Shown: in pieces, positions 30,974 through 39,557 of the stretch
Layout of the letters: the number at the start of each line of letters is the position of its first letter
How positions within the stretch are numbered: position 1 is the stretch's first letter
NCBI GenBank assembly: GCA_015063805.1
Contig: SVTK01000017.1
Location: forward strand, 1-61,370
Direction: 5' to 3'
DNA: 61,370 bases
Source: Oscillospiraceae bacterium
GTDB lineage: Bacteria > Bacillota > Clostridia > Oscillospirales > CAG-272
Position numbers and translations under genes: made by a program
Notes under the pieces: generated by a model
Told to the model about the DNA's origin: nothing
What the model saw: only the letters and a program-made list of their open reading frames with translations
The model's database searches: none

Positions 30974-31079
30974 AGGTCCTCCTGGCGGGGGGCGCCGCAG
31001 CACCTGCCCCAGTGATGAGAAATGATTTCCGGCTAATCTCCGGAGTATATTTTTATTATACATGAAATCAACAAAAAAA

Positions 31080-31127
31080 GCCATAGTTTTTTGAAAAATT
31101 TTCGCACTTTTTTCAAAAAACCATAGG
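31080..31127. repeat. Long AT-rich inverted repeat
   Basis: CCATAGTTTTTTGAAAAA and its near-complement TTTTTCAAAAAACCATAGG are separated by about ten bases. It lies between the divergent hydrogenase-regulatory operon and tRNA-Leu. It may be a hairpin or protein site. Confidence 0.55.
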
Positions 31128-31148
31128 TGCGTATTTCCTTCCCCTGCC

Positions 31149-31177
31149 TTGACAAATCGGCATTTTTATGGTATTCT
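31149..31177 (+). promoter_or_regulatory. Promoter of tRNA-Leu
   Basis: TTGACA (31149-31154), 17 bp, TATTCT (31172-31177), ten bases before the mature tRNA. Confidence 0.85.
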
Positions 31178-31186
31178 ATTACATAC

Positions 31187-31269
31187 GCGGGTATGGCGGA
31201 ATTGGCAGACGCGCAAGATTTAGGATCTTGTGTTCATTCGTGCAGGTTCGACCCCTGTTACCCGCACCA
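31187..31269 (+). tRNA. tRNA-Leu (anticodon TAG)
   Basis: An 83-nt cloverleaf with encoded CCA. The acceptor GCGGGTA pairs with TACCCGC, the anticodon stem CAAGA/TCTTG encloses loop TTTAGGA (anticodon TAG, reading CTN/CTA), a long variable arm marks a class II tRNA, and GGTTCGACCC is the T arm. Confidence 0.96.
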
Positions 31270-31276
31270 AACCGTA

Positions 31277-31324
31277 GAAATCCGAACCTATGGCCGGTAG
31301 GCGAAGGGTTCGGATTTCTTTTTG
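31277..31324 (+). terminator. Terminator of tRNA-Leu
   Basis: GAAATCCGAAC (31277-31287) pairs with GTTCGGATTTC (31308-31318), followed by a run of T. Confidence 0.88.
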
Positions 31325-31351
31325 GAGAACAAATTGAAGGATAAAACATTG

Positions 31352-31380
31352 CCCGCCGTCAACAAACAGTTGACGGCGGG
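31352..31380. terminator. GC-rich hairpin after the lipid kinase gene
   Basis: A 12-bp stem (31352-31363 with 31369-31380) lies seven bases past the kinase stop on the minus strand. The T-tract is weak in both directions, so termination is likely but not strong. Confidence 0.55.
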
Positions 31381-31386
31381 TAAAAT

Positions 31387-32286
31387 TTATGTGATAATTT
31401 TCAGCGCATGGGGAACAGCGTGGATCACCGCGCGGGTATCCCCCGCCTCATACTCCCCATCCAGCGACCAGGGCAGCCGCTCCTCGGTGGTCACCGTAAG
31501 GCTGCGGGCACGGGTCAGCTGAAACGACGGAGATGCGGTGTAGTCCCGGGCGGTGAGGGCGTAGAGAATACGGTTCAGCTCCCCAAGATTCTGGGGCATT
31601 TTGATCAGCAGGATTTCAAAAAAGCCGTCGGCCAGATCCACCAGGGAGGCATCCAGCTTCACCATACCCCCGATAGAGGTGGAGTTGCTCACCGCACCAA
31701 AGATGAAGCTTCCCTCGAATTGCCGACCGTCATCGGTCACAGCGGAAAGAGTCACGGGCTGCAGGGCGGGCAGATCCTTGATCCCCTCCAGCACATAGGC
31801 CAGGTGTCCCAGGGCGTTCTTGGCGGATTGAGGGGCGGTGTAAGAGCTAGAGGTAAACGCACCGAAGGAGGCGATATAGCTGAAATAGCGATTCCCGTTA
31901 AAGCAGCCCACATCCAGGTTATGAGGCTCCCCCTCCACCTGCAGGCGGGCCGCCGCGCCAAGGTCGGCGGGCAGGCCAAGCGTAGCGGCAAAATCGTTGG
32001 TACTCCCTGCGGGGATATAGCCCAGGGGGCATTTCACGCCGCCGTTCAACATCCCGTCGATGACTTCATTGAGGGTGCCATCCCCGCCGCAGCAAATAAC
32101 GCGATCAAATTCCTGCCCATGGCAGCGGGCCATCTCGGCGGCCTCTCCCCGGGCAGAGGTAGTGTAAACTGTCACCCGCATCCCGGCCGCACAAAGTGGG
32201 GCAATGATCTCGTGCAGCCCGCTCCGCGCCCGCAGCTTCCCCGCGGCAGGATTCACCAGCAAAAGTACACGTTCCCGGTCAAACAT
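31387..32286 (-). CDS. Diacylglycerol/lipid kinase (DagK/YegS family)
   Basis: A 299-residue DAGK-catalytic-domain protein: NPAAGK (11-16), CCGGDGTLNEVIDGML (about 61-76) and AGSTNDFAATLGLP form the nucleotide/lipid-binding core. It phosphorylates diacylglycerol or a related lipid at the membrane. GGGAGGG six bases upstream fixes the ATG at 32286. Monocistronic. Confidence 0.9.
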   Translation of the reverse strand: MFDRERVLLLVNPAAGKLRARSGLHEIIAPLCAAGMRVTVYTTSARGEAAEMARCHGQEFDRVICCGGDGTLNEVIDGMLNGGVKCPLGYIPAGSTNDFAATLGLPADLGAAARLQVEGEPHNLDVGCFNGNRYFSYIASFGAFTSSSYTAPQSAKNALGHLAYVLEGIKDLPALQPVTLSAVTDDGRQFEGSFIFGAVSNSTSIGGMVKLDASLVDLADGFFEILLIKMPQNLGELNRILYALTARDYTASPSFQLTRARSLTVTTEERLPWSLDGEYEAGDTRAVIHAVPHALKIIT

Positions 32287-32342
32287 AGCAATCCCTCCCC
32301 GTTTTTCTTCAGTATAGCACAAACATATGAATATTTTTATCG

Positions 32343-32385
32343 AAAAAAAGAAACCGGCGGCAAACATTTTGCCGTCGGTTTCGGT
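32343..32385 (-). terminator. Terminator of the WG/SLH gene
   Basis: On the minus strand AAACCGACGGCAAA pairs with TTTGCCGCCGGTTT (one mismatch), followed by TTTTTTT. Confidence 0.85.
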
Positions 32386-32386
32386 T

Positions 32387-34207
32387 TTACTTGGCATAGG
32401 CACGCCAAAGGAAAGTCACAATCTGTCCGCGGGTACATACGCGGTAGGGGGAGAAGGTCACGGCTGTGGTGCCGTTGGTAATCTCCTGCGCCACCGCCCA
32501 GCGCACCGCACGTTCTGTCTCGCTGTTCGGGTTCACATCGTAAAAGGAAATCTTCCCCTCGGTTTCGGGGGAGCCCGCACAACGCCACATGAAGACCACC
32601 GTCTGTCCGCGGGTGCAGGGATCGTTGGGCCCGAACCGCTCCCCGGTGGGGACAATCCCCTCCTCCACAGCCCAAAGCACCGCATCGGTATAGTACTGTC
32701 CTTCTGCCACATCGTGGAAGGGATTATTCCGACTGACCGGCACGGGAGAACCGGATGCCCGCCACAGGAAGGTGATGATCTGTGCCTTGGTACAGTCGCT
32801 CTCAGGGGAGAAGGTGGTGGGAGAGGTGCCGTTGGTGATGCTCCGCCGCACTGCCCAATCAACCGGCTCGGCATAATAAGCATCCTCGGCCACGTCGTCA
32901 AAGTGGAGAAGCTCACCGTAACGGAGGAAGCCCCACTTTCCGTCCTCGGCGTAAGCCATCAGCTCGCCGGGCTCGTAGGTCAGACCGAGGCAGGGCTCGC
33001 CCTCGATGTAATCGGGGAAGTAAACCTCCCGGGCAATCTCAGGGCCGTCCTTGATGGCGGGAAGCACTCCGCCCTTTGCCTCGGCAGAAATACAGTAGGC
33101 CCGACGGCTCTTACGATCGTAAACACAGGCGATCCCATCCCCGTTGAAGGTGGATGCGGCACCCAGCTCAGCCATACTGCCGTCGGGGCCTTCTACGGTG
33201 TACGCCCGCCCTGCGGTATCCAGGTAGAACATCTCTCCGTTTCGGGACGCTCCGCTCAAGCCGGCGGAAAAGACCCCCATGAAATCATAGGCAAAGGGAA
33301 TCACACGGTTCCCTTCCCGGTCGATGGCCCCGTATTTGCCGCCGTCCACCACCACCCAAAGGCCGTCGTGGAAGAATGTTCCGTCCAGGGTCCAGCGGAA
33401 ATCGGTATAAATGGGGAGAACAATCCATTCCCCATCCTTGTCCATCAAGCCGTAGCGGATCTCTGTCCCCGTTTCCGCGGTGCGCGTCGCCTCCGCGACA
33501 ATCAGCCCGTCCTGGGGAGCGTACACCCCCGTCAGCTGCAGGCCGGCAAGCACCGCGGGAAAAACACGGATGATCTCCCCGTGGTGGTTCATGTAAAAGC
33601 ATTGGGTATAGGTGGCCCCATCATTCCCCTGCACATAGGCGGCCATGGGAATCACCCCCGCCACCGAGGGACCGATCATGGCGTAGTGGGTGACCACAGC
33701 GCCGCCCAGGGCTTCAGTCAGCCCCTGAGGGCGGATCTGCTCGCCGTCCCGCAGGTAGGCGATCCCTCTGACATTGATCACGCCGTCGTAGCAGACGAAG
33801 TGGTGTCCGCTCACCGCCAGCTGCTCGGCGGTGGCGGTCATGTCGGTTTCCTGCTGCCCGTCAAAAAAGGCATAAGTCAGCTTCCGCGCGGCACCGCTCT
33901 CGGCTGAAACCAGGAAGAGACGATGATCTTCCCTGTCATTCTGCTTTGCCGCCAGCACCACGCCGTCGGAGGGAGAGCCCATCCAGCTGTAGATGAAGGG
34001 CACCACCGTCTCACCGCGGGCATCGATGAGTCCCCACTTGCCGTCAAGCTTGGCGGGGGCGCGATCGCCCCAAAAAGCGCGAACCGCCTCATACTGGGGC
34101 TCGATTTCCACCAGAGCCGAGAGCTTTTCTCCCGCCGCAAAGGCAGGCACCGACGCCCCGACGGCAAGCAAAACAAGCAAAAGGCAGCATAAGATCCGTC
34201 TGCGCAT
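32387..34207 (-). CDS. Secreted WG-repeat and S-layer-homology surface protein
   Basis: 606 residues with a classical signal peptide (MRRRILCCLLLVLLAVGASV, cleavage after AFA). WG-type repeats follow (KWGLIDARGETVVPFIY, YGLMDKDGEWIVLPIY, YGAIDREGNRVIPFAY). The C-terminal ~180 residues hold three SLH domains (DDVAEDAYYAEPVDWAV, HDVAEGQYYTDAVLWAV, YDVNPNSETERAVRWAV), which bind secondary cell-wall polymer. GAGGAGG fixes the ATG at 34207. Likely a cell-surface protein of unknown ligand. It has a consensus promoter lying in the remnant upstream. Confidence 0.9.
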   Translation of the reverse strand: MRRRILCCLLLVLLAVGASVPAFAAGEKLSALVEIEPQYEAVRAFWGDRAPAKLDGKWGLIDARGETVVPFIYSWMGSPSDGVVLAAKQNDREDHRLFLVSAESGAARKLTYAFFDGQQETDMTATAEQLAVSGHHFVCYDGVINVRGIAYLRDGEQIRPQGLTEALGGAVVTHYAMIGPSVAGVIPMAAYVQGNDGATYTQCFYMNHHGEIIRVFPAVLAGLQLTGVYAPQDGLIVAEATRTAETGTEIRYGLMDKDGEWIVLPIYTDFRWTLDGTFFHDGLWVVVDGGKYGAIDREGNRVIPFAYDFMGVFSAGLSGASRNGEMFYLDTAGRAYTVEGPDGSMAELGAASTFNGDGIACVYDRKSRRAYCISAEAKGGVLPAIKDGPEIAREVYFPDYIEGEPCLGLTYEPGELMAYAEDGKWGFLRYGELLHFDDVAEDAYYAEPVDWAVRRSITNGTSPTTFSPESDCTKAQIITFLWRASGSPVPVSRNNPFHDVAEGQYYTDAVLWAVEEGIVPTGERFGPNDPCTRGQTVVFMWRCAGSPETEGKISFYDVNPNSETERAVRWAVAQEITNGTTAVTFSPYRVCTRGQIVTFLWRAYAK

Positions 34208-34252
34208 TTCGATGCCTCCTCTTCCTGTGATTTTCCGACATATTCCGAGAAA

Positions 34253-34282
34253 ATTATACCATATCTCCCTGCCCGCTGTCAA
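34253..34282 (-). promoter_or_regulatory. Consensus promoter of the WG/SLH gene
   Basis: On the minus strand TTGACA (34277-34282), 18 bp, TATAAT (34253-34258). The -35 lies within the end of the decayed gene. Confidence 0.75.
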
Positions 34283-35715
34283 TGGAAAATCCTGCGCAAA
34301 CGCCTTCTCCCGCCGCTTCGTCAAACGCCTTGCTGTCGGCCCATGTAATCTTGCCCATGGCAAAGCCCATATCGCTTGCCGCCTTCTTCTGCGCCCGGTC
34401 AAATCCATCTTTCGCAATACCGTTGAGCATATCCCGGGTAAAAGCGTTTGCATCCGACTCTGCCGCACCTTCGGAGAACGCAATCTTTCCCCTCGCGCTT
34501 TCTTCCTTCGCCATCATCTCTGCCTCGGTGATCTCCCGCTCGCTGGCAAGAAACGCCGGTAGATCCTCCATGCCCGTTTTGTTGCCCCACTCTGCCGCAA
34601 GCTCGTCCGACTCATCCGTAAACGCATTCTGCCGCTTCGATTGTTGCAACTGTGTTACATTTTCACCGGAAGGGTTGCTATTTGGATCAGTTTGGGGTAT
34701 ACTGCTCGTAGAAGCAGCAACACCCGTACGAGCGCCGGTCATTGTATCGGAAGAGCCATTAAAACTGGGTTTGCTGCTTTCTCTTATTTGTCCGATATTG
34801 TAAACAATTTTTCCATCATCATTTTTGGCAATGGAAATTGTTATTTTATAATATCTTCCGTCGAAATCTTCAAAAAAGCCGTCCGGTAGTCCCATCCGTA
34901 TTTTGCAAACTCCCCATGAACTCCAAACTCATCAGGTACATCCTGTTTTTTAATCTCCGATATTTTAGCTAATTCGTCTATATGAGTTTCTGCATTAAGT
35001 TTTGTCTCATATTCCTTGTCGGTAAGCGGTCGCAACACACCATTCTTATCTCGCACATAATACCTAAATGATGCCTTTCCTTCTGTGTCACCAGTCAGCA
35101 GCAAGATATCTCCGTCGTCTGTAGGTAGTGCGACATTTTCTCCGTTTCTAATTTTTCGATTAATATATATCTCAACTTGCTTTCCCCATGATTTGGGGTT
35201 GTTTCCCATAATCACCTGTCGGTCAGCTTTTACATACTTTCGTCCATCCGGCAAAGTCTCAATGATATTCTGCCGCTCACTCTCCCCCGCCGTCCCTCGC
35301 GTCTCCCGCAGAGCCTTCTCATACAGCCGCTGCGCCCGCAGAAGAAATTCCTTCTCACTGTCCCCCGTCACCTTGGCTGACCACTCGCGAATGCGGTCAT
35401 ATACCCGCAGAGCCGCGTTGCGGTTCCGCTTAGCCAGCTGCGTGATCTCCGCCTCGTTGGTAAACAGATTCTTTGCCACATAGTCGGCCATACCCCTTGA
35501 CATAACCTCGAAAATCTGCTACACTATAAGCAGAAGATGCTGAAGGGTACGTTCCTGCGGTTCGCCGCGTGGCCGTGCTAAACTGGATGCATCTTCTTTC
35601 TTTTTGCGCCACACCAACCTCGGCAATTGTTGCAGTTCGGTTACAGTTTCGCCCAAGGGATTGCTATTTGCGTCGGTAGCGCGTATACTGTAGGTGTGGG
35701 GTGCACGCAGTGTTC
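34254..35715 (-). pseudogene. Decayed large (probably phage/ICE-derived) protein gene
   Basis: Three conceptual pieces follow one another. The first (about 35715-35522) ends at an in-frame TAG (35519-35521). The second continues in the same frame (MADYVAKNLFTNEAEITQLA at 35491 on) to a stop at 34841. The third, starting near 34895, resumes the protein one frame over. Joining at the six-T run (plus-strand A at 34872-34877) restores WDYRTAFFEDFDGRYYKITI, so one base seems lost or bypassed by frameshifting. NSNPLGETVTELQQ in the first piece and NSNPSGENVTQLQQ in the third are related, suggesting internal duplication. The sequence resembles polyvalent proteins of Clostridia phages and mobile elements from memory, unverified. 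The region is lower in GC. Confidence 0.65.
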
Positions 35716-35813
35716 GTCAGAGGCCGGAAACGGCCGTATGGCTGATGTCGTGCACCTCACTTTCTTTTTACCGTTCAAACATTTTCCCGGTTGTCTTTAC
35801 CGGGCACTACACT

Positions 35814-35844
35814 AAAAAGCTGCCGCAGATGCGGCAGCTTTTTT
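35814..35844. terminator. Terminator of the purine operon
   Basis: AAAAAGCTGCCGC-agat-GCGGCAGCTTTTT, A- and T-flanked on both sides, ten bases beyond the purL stop. Confidence 0.92.
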
Positions 35845-35853
35845 CTCTTACCC

Positions 35854-38800
35854 TTAGATCTTATAATAATCCACAGCCGAAGCGAACATACCGATGTCGT
35901 AGAGTCCGTCCACGTTACGGTAGAGCCCATCGCCGATACGCTCGCTGTGACCCATCTTACCGAAGACACGGCCGTCGGGGGAAGTGATGCCCTCGATGGC
36001 GGCAATGGAACCGTTGGGGTTGGAGCGAATATCCATGGTGGGATTACCTGCCAGGTCGACGTACTGGGTAGCGATCTGTCCGTTTGCGGCCAGCTGTGCC
36101 ACCACCTCGTCGGAGGCCAGGAAGCGGCCCTCACCGTGAGAAATCGGCACGGTGTAGATCTCGCCCACCTTGGTGCGGGCAAGCCAGGGCGACTTGTTGG
36201 AGGCGATGCGGGTGCGCACCATGCAGGACTGGTGGCGGCCGATGGTGTTGTAGGTCAGGGTCGGGCAGGCAGCATCGGTGTCGATGATCTCGCCGAAGGG
36301 TACCAGGCCCAGCTTGATCAGTGCCTGGAAACCGTTGCAGATACCGGCCATCAGACCGTCGCGCTGGCCAAGCAGGCGGGAAACGCCCTCCTTGATCTGG
36401 GGATTGCGGAAGAATGCGGTGATGAACTTACCCGAACCGTCGGGCTCGTCGCCGCCGGAGAAGCCGCCGGGAACAAAGATGATCTGGGACTCCTCGATGA
36501 GCTTGGCAAAACGCTCAACCGATGCGGCAACGCCGGCAGGAGTCAGGTTGTTGAGCACCATGATCTCGGCCACGCCGCCTGCGCGCTCCACCGCACGGGC
36601 GGTGTCGAACTCGCAGTTGGTGCCGGGGAAGACGGGGATCAGCACGCGAGGCTTAGCCACGCCAACCTTGGGGGCGGGACGGGTCTCGGCGGTAAAGCTG
36701 TAGGCCTCGATCTTCTGCTCGGGCATCTTGATGTTGCAGGCAAAGATGTCCTCAAGGCGATTCTCGTAGATCGCCTGAAGCTCGGCCATATCCAGGGTCT
36801 CCCCACCGCGGGTGAGGTTGTAGGCAAGGGTAGTTTCGCCCAGCAGAATGCCCACATCTTCATTCCCGGCCAGCTCCAGAATGAAGGCACCGGCGTGACG
36901 GTCATAAAGGAGAGCATCATCCAGGCCATCGGCGAAGCGGAAGCCGAGGCGGTTGCCCAGGCACATCTTGAGGATACCCTCGGCAACACCGCCGCCCGTG
37001 GGTGTCCATGCGGAGATGGCAGCACCGGTGGAGAGCAGCTTGTGCACCAGGTCATAGTTGGCCTTCAGCGAAGCGGTTACGGGAATGCCCTGCTCGTCAT
37101 ATTCGGGCAGAAGCAGAACCACGCGGGAAATGGGCAGCTTGAACTCGGGGGAACGGATCTTGTCGGTCTTGGCCGTAGTGATGGCGAAGGAGACCAGCGT
37201 AGGCGGCACATCGAGATCATCGAAGGAGCCACTCATGGAGTCCTTACCGCCGATGGCGGCAAAGCCGAGGTCCAGCTGAGCCGACATGGCACCCAGCAGA
37301 GCCGCGAAGGGCTTGCCCCAGCGGGTGGGGTTGGTGCCGGGCTTCTCGAAGTACTCCTGGAAGGTAAGGTAGCAGTCATCCAGGGGGGCACCGGAGGCAA
37401 CCAGCTTGGACACAGACTCCACCACAGCCAGGTAGGAACCGGTGAAGGGATCGGCCTCGGTGACGAAGGGATCGTAGCCCCAGCTCATGACCGAGCAGGT
37501 CTTGGTCTCGCCGCCCAGAACAGGAAGCTTGGCCGCCATGACCTGGGTGGGAGTCAGCTGGTGCTTGCCGCCGAAGGGCATCAGCACGCTGCCCGCACCG
37601 ATGGTGGAGTCAAAGCGCTCGGACAGGCCCTTCTTGGAGCAGACGTTGAGGTCTGCGCAGAGTGCCTTCATGGCCTCGGCAAAGGAAGCGGGCTTCTTTG
37701 CCGCAACACGGCTTCCCACAGGAACAGCAACCTTCGTTGCCTTGGGCGCACCGTTGGAGTTGAGGAAGTCGCGGGAAATATCGCAGATGGTCACGCCGTT
37801 CCAGTGCATACGGAGGCGGTTGGTATCGGTAACGGTGGCAACAATGGCAGACTCCAGGTTCTCACCGGACGCCAGGGCGCGGAAGGTTTCCACATCCTCG
37901 GGGGCAAGCACCACAGCCATGCGCTCCTGGGACTCACTGATGGCAAGCTCGGTGCCGTCAAGGCCCTCGTACTTCTTGGGTACGGCATTGAGGTCGATCT
38001 CCAGGCCGTCGGCCAGCTCGCCGACAGCAACCGAAACACCGCCTGCACCGAAGTCATTGCAGCGCTTGATCAGGCGGGTTGCCTCGGGATTGCGGAAGAG
38101 ACGCTGAAGCTTGCGCTCCTCGGGAGCATTACCCTTCTGCACCTCAGCACCGCAAACCGAGAGAGACTCAGCGGTGTGGGACTTGGAGGAACCGGTAGCA
38201 CCGCCGCAGCCGTCGCGGCCGGTGCGGCCGCCCAGCAGGATCACGATGTCCCCGGGTGCGGGAACCTCGCGGCGGACATTCTTGGCGGGAGCGGCACCCA
38301 CAACGGCACCGATCTCCATGCGCTTGGCCACATATCCGTCGTGGTAGATTTCATCCACAAGGCCGGTGGCAAGACCGATCTGGTTACCGTAGGAGGAATA
38401 ACCCGCAGCGGCAGTGGTCACCAGCTTGCGCTGGGGCAGCTTGCCGGGCAGGGTTTCAGCGATGGGCTTAGTGGGATCGGCCGCGCCGGTGACACGCATA
38501 GCCTGGTAGACGTAGGAACGTCCCGACAGGGGGTCACGAATGGCACCGCCGATACAGGTGGCGGCACCGCCGAAGGGCTCGATCTCGGTGGGATGGTTAT
38601 GGGTCTCGTTCTTGAAGAGAAGCAGCCAGTCCTCGTCCACGCCGTTTACGTCAACCTTGATGCGAACAGTGCAGGCGTTGATCTCCTCCGAGACATCCAT
38701 GCCGTCCAGCATACCCTTGGCGCGGAGATACTTTGCGCCGATGGTGGCGATGTCCATGAGGTTGATGGGCTTGGTGCGGCCCAGCTCGTCGCGGATGGCG

Positions 38801-39546
38801 ATGTAGCGGTCATACGCCGCGGCCACGCGGGGATCGGCAAGGTCTGCCGCCTCGATGGTGGTGTTGAAGGTGGTATGCCGGCAGTGGTCGGACCAGTAGG
38901 TATCCAGCATACGGATCTCGGTAATGGTGGGTTCACGGCCCTCGGTACGGAAATAGTCGCGGCAGAAGCGGACATCGTCCAGGTCCATGGCAAGAGAATA
39001 CTTGCGCAGGAACTCCTTCAGACCATCCTCCTCCAGCGCGCAGAAGCCCTCCAGGGTATCCACGGTGGTGGGGATATCGTAAACGGTCTTCAGGGTCTCA
39101 GGCTTGTCCAGGGACGCCAGGCGTGCCTCCACGGGGTTGATGACGTACTTCTGTGCGGCGGCGATGTCGGCATCGGAGAGCTTGCCCTCCAGCACATAGA
39201 CCTTGGCCGAGCGAACAAGGGGACGCTCGCCCTGGGACACCAGCTGTACGCACTGCGCAGCAGAGTCTGCACGCTGATCGTACTGACCGGGCAGGAACTC
39301 CACGGCAAAAACTGCGCCCTCGGTGATGGGAAGCTCGTCATAGGTATTGTCCAGCTGGGGCTCGGAGAAGATGGTGCTGCAGCACTGACGGAAGAGTGCC
39401 TCGTCCATATTTTCCACATCGTAGCGGTTGAAGAGGCGGACATTCTCCAAGGCAGTCATGCCCAGCAGGGTACGCAGGTCGGAGCAAAGGGAGGAAGCCT
39501 CACCCGCCAGACCCGGCTTTTTTTCCACAAATATGCGATAAACCAT
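35854..39546 (-). CDS. purL: Phosphoribosylformylglycinamidine synthase, fused PurL-PurQ
   Basis: 1230 residues; converts FGAR plus glutamine and ATP to FGAM. The synthetase part carries YWSDHCRHTTF, NETHNHPTEIEPFGGAATC and GRDGCGGATGSS; the C-terminal ~260 residues are a class I glutaminase (VLIPVFPGTNCEFDTARA, MAGICNGFQALIKLG with the nucleophile Cys, and a later SHGEGRF). It is the single-chain form, so no purS or purQ is needed. Last gene of the operon, 11 bp after purD. The length is close to the single-chain family. Confidence 0.95.
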   Translation of the reverse strand: MVYRIFVEKKPGLAGEASSLCSDLRTLLGMTALENVRLFNRYDVENMDEALFRQCCSTIFSEPQLDNTYDELPITEGAVFAVEFLPGQYDQRADSAAQCVQLVSQGERPLVRSAKVYVLEGKLSDADIAAAQKYVINPVEARLASLDKPETLKTVYDIPTTVDTLEGFCALEEDGLKEFLRKYSLAMDLDDVRFCRDYFRTEGREPTITEIRMLDTYWSDHCRHTTFNTTIEAADLADPRVAAAYDRYIAIRDELGRTKPINLMDIATIGAKYLRAKGMLDGMDVSEEINACTVRIKVDVNGVDEDWLLLFKNETHNHPTEIEPFGGAATCIGGAIRDPLSGRSYVYQAMRVTGAADPTKPIAETLPGKLPQRKLVTTAAAGYSSYGNQIGLATGLVDEIYHDGYVAKRMEIGAVVGAAPAKNVRREVPAPGDIVILLGGRTGRDGCGGATGSSKSHTAESLSVCGAEVQKGNAPEERKLQRLFRNPEATRLIKRCNDFGAGGVSVAVGELADGLEIDLNAVPKKYEGLDGTELAISESQERMAVVLAPEDVETFRALASGENLESAIVATVTDTNRLRMHWNGVTICDISRDFLNSNGAPKATKVAVPVGSRVAAKKPASFAEAMKALCADLNVCSKKGLSERFDSTIGAGSVLMPFGGKHQLTPTQVMAAKLPVLGGETKTCSVMSWGYDPFVTEADPFTGSYLAVVESVSKLVASGAPLDDCYLTFQEYFEKPGTNPTRWGKPFAALLGAMSAQLDLGFAAIGGKDSMSGSFDDLDVPPTLVSFAITTAKTDKIRSPEFKLPISRVVLLLPEYDEQGIPVTASLKANYDLVHKLLSTGAAISAWTPTGGGVAEGILKMCLGNRLGFRFADGLDDALLYDRHAGAFILELAGNEDVGILLGETTLAYNLTRGGETLDMAELQAIYENRLEDIFACNIKMPEQKIEAYSFTAETRPAPKVGVAKPRVLIPVFPGTNCEFDTARAVERAGGVAEIMVLNNLTPAGVAASVERFAKLIEESQIIFVPGGFSGGDEPDGSGKFITAFFRNPQIKEGVSRLLGQRDGLMAGICNGFQALIKLGLVPFGEIIDTDAACPTLTYNTIGRHQSCMVRTRIASNKSPWLARTKVGEIYTVPISHGEGRFLASDEVVAQLAANGQIATQYVDLAGNPTMDIRSNPNGSIAAIEGITSPDGRVFGKMGHSERIGDGLYRNVDGLYDIGMFASAVDYYKI

Positions 39547-39557
39547 TGCGGTACTCC

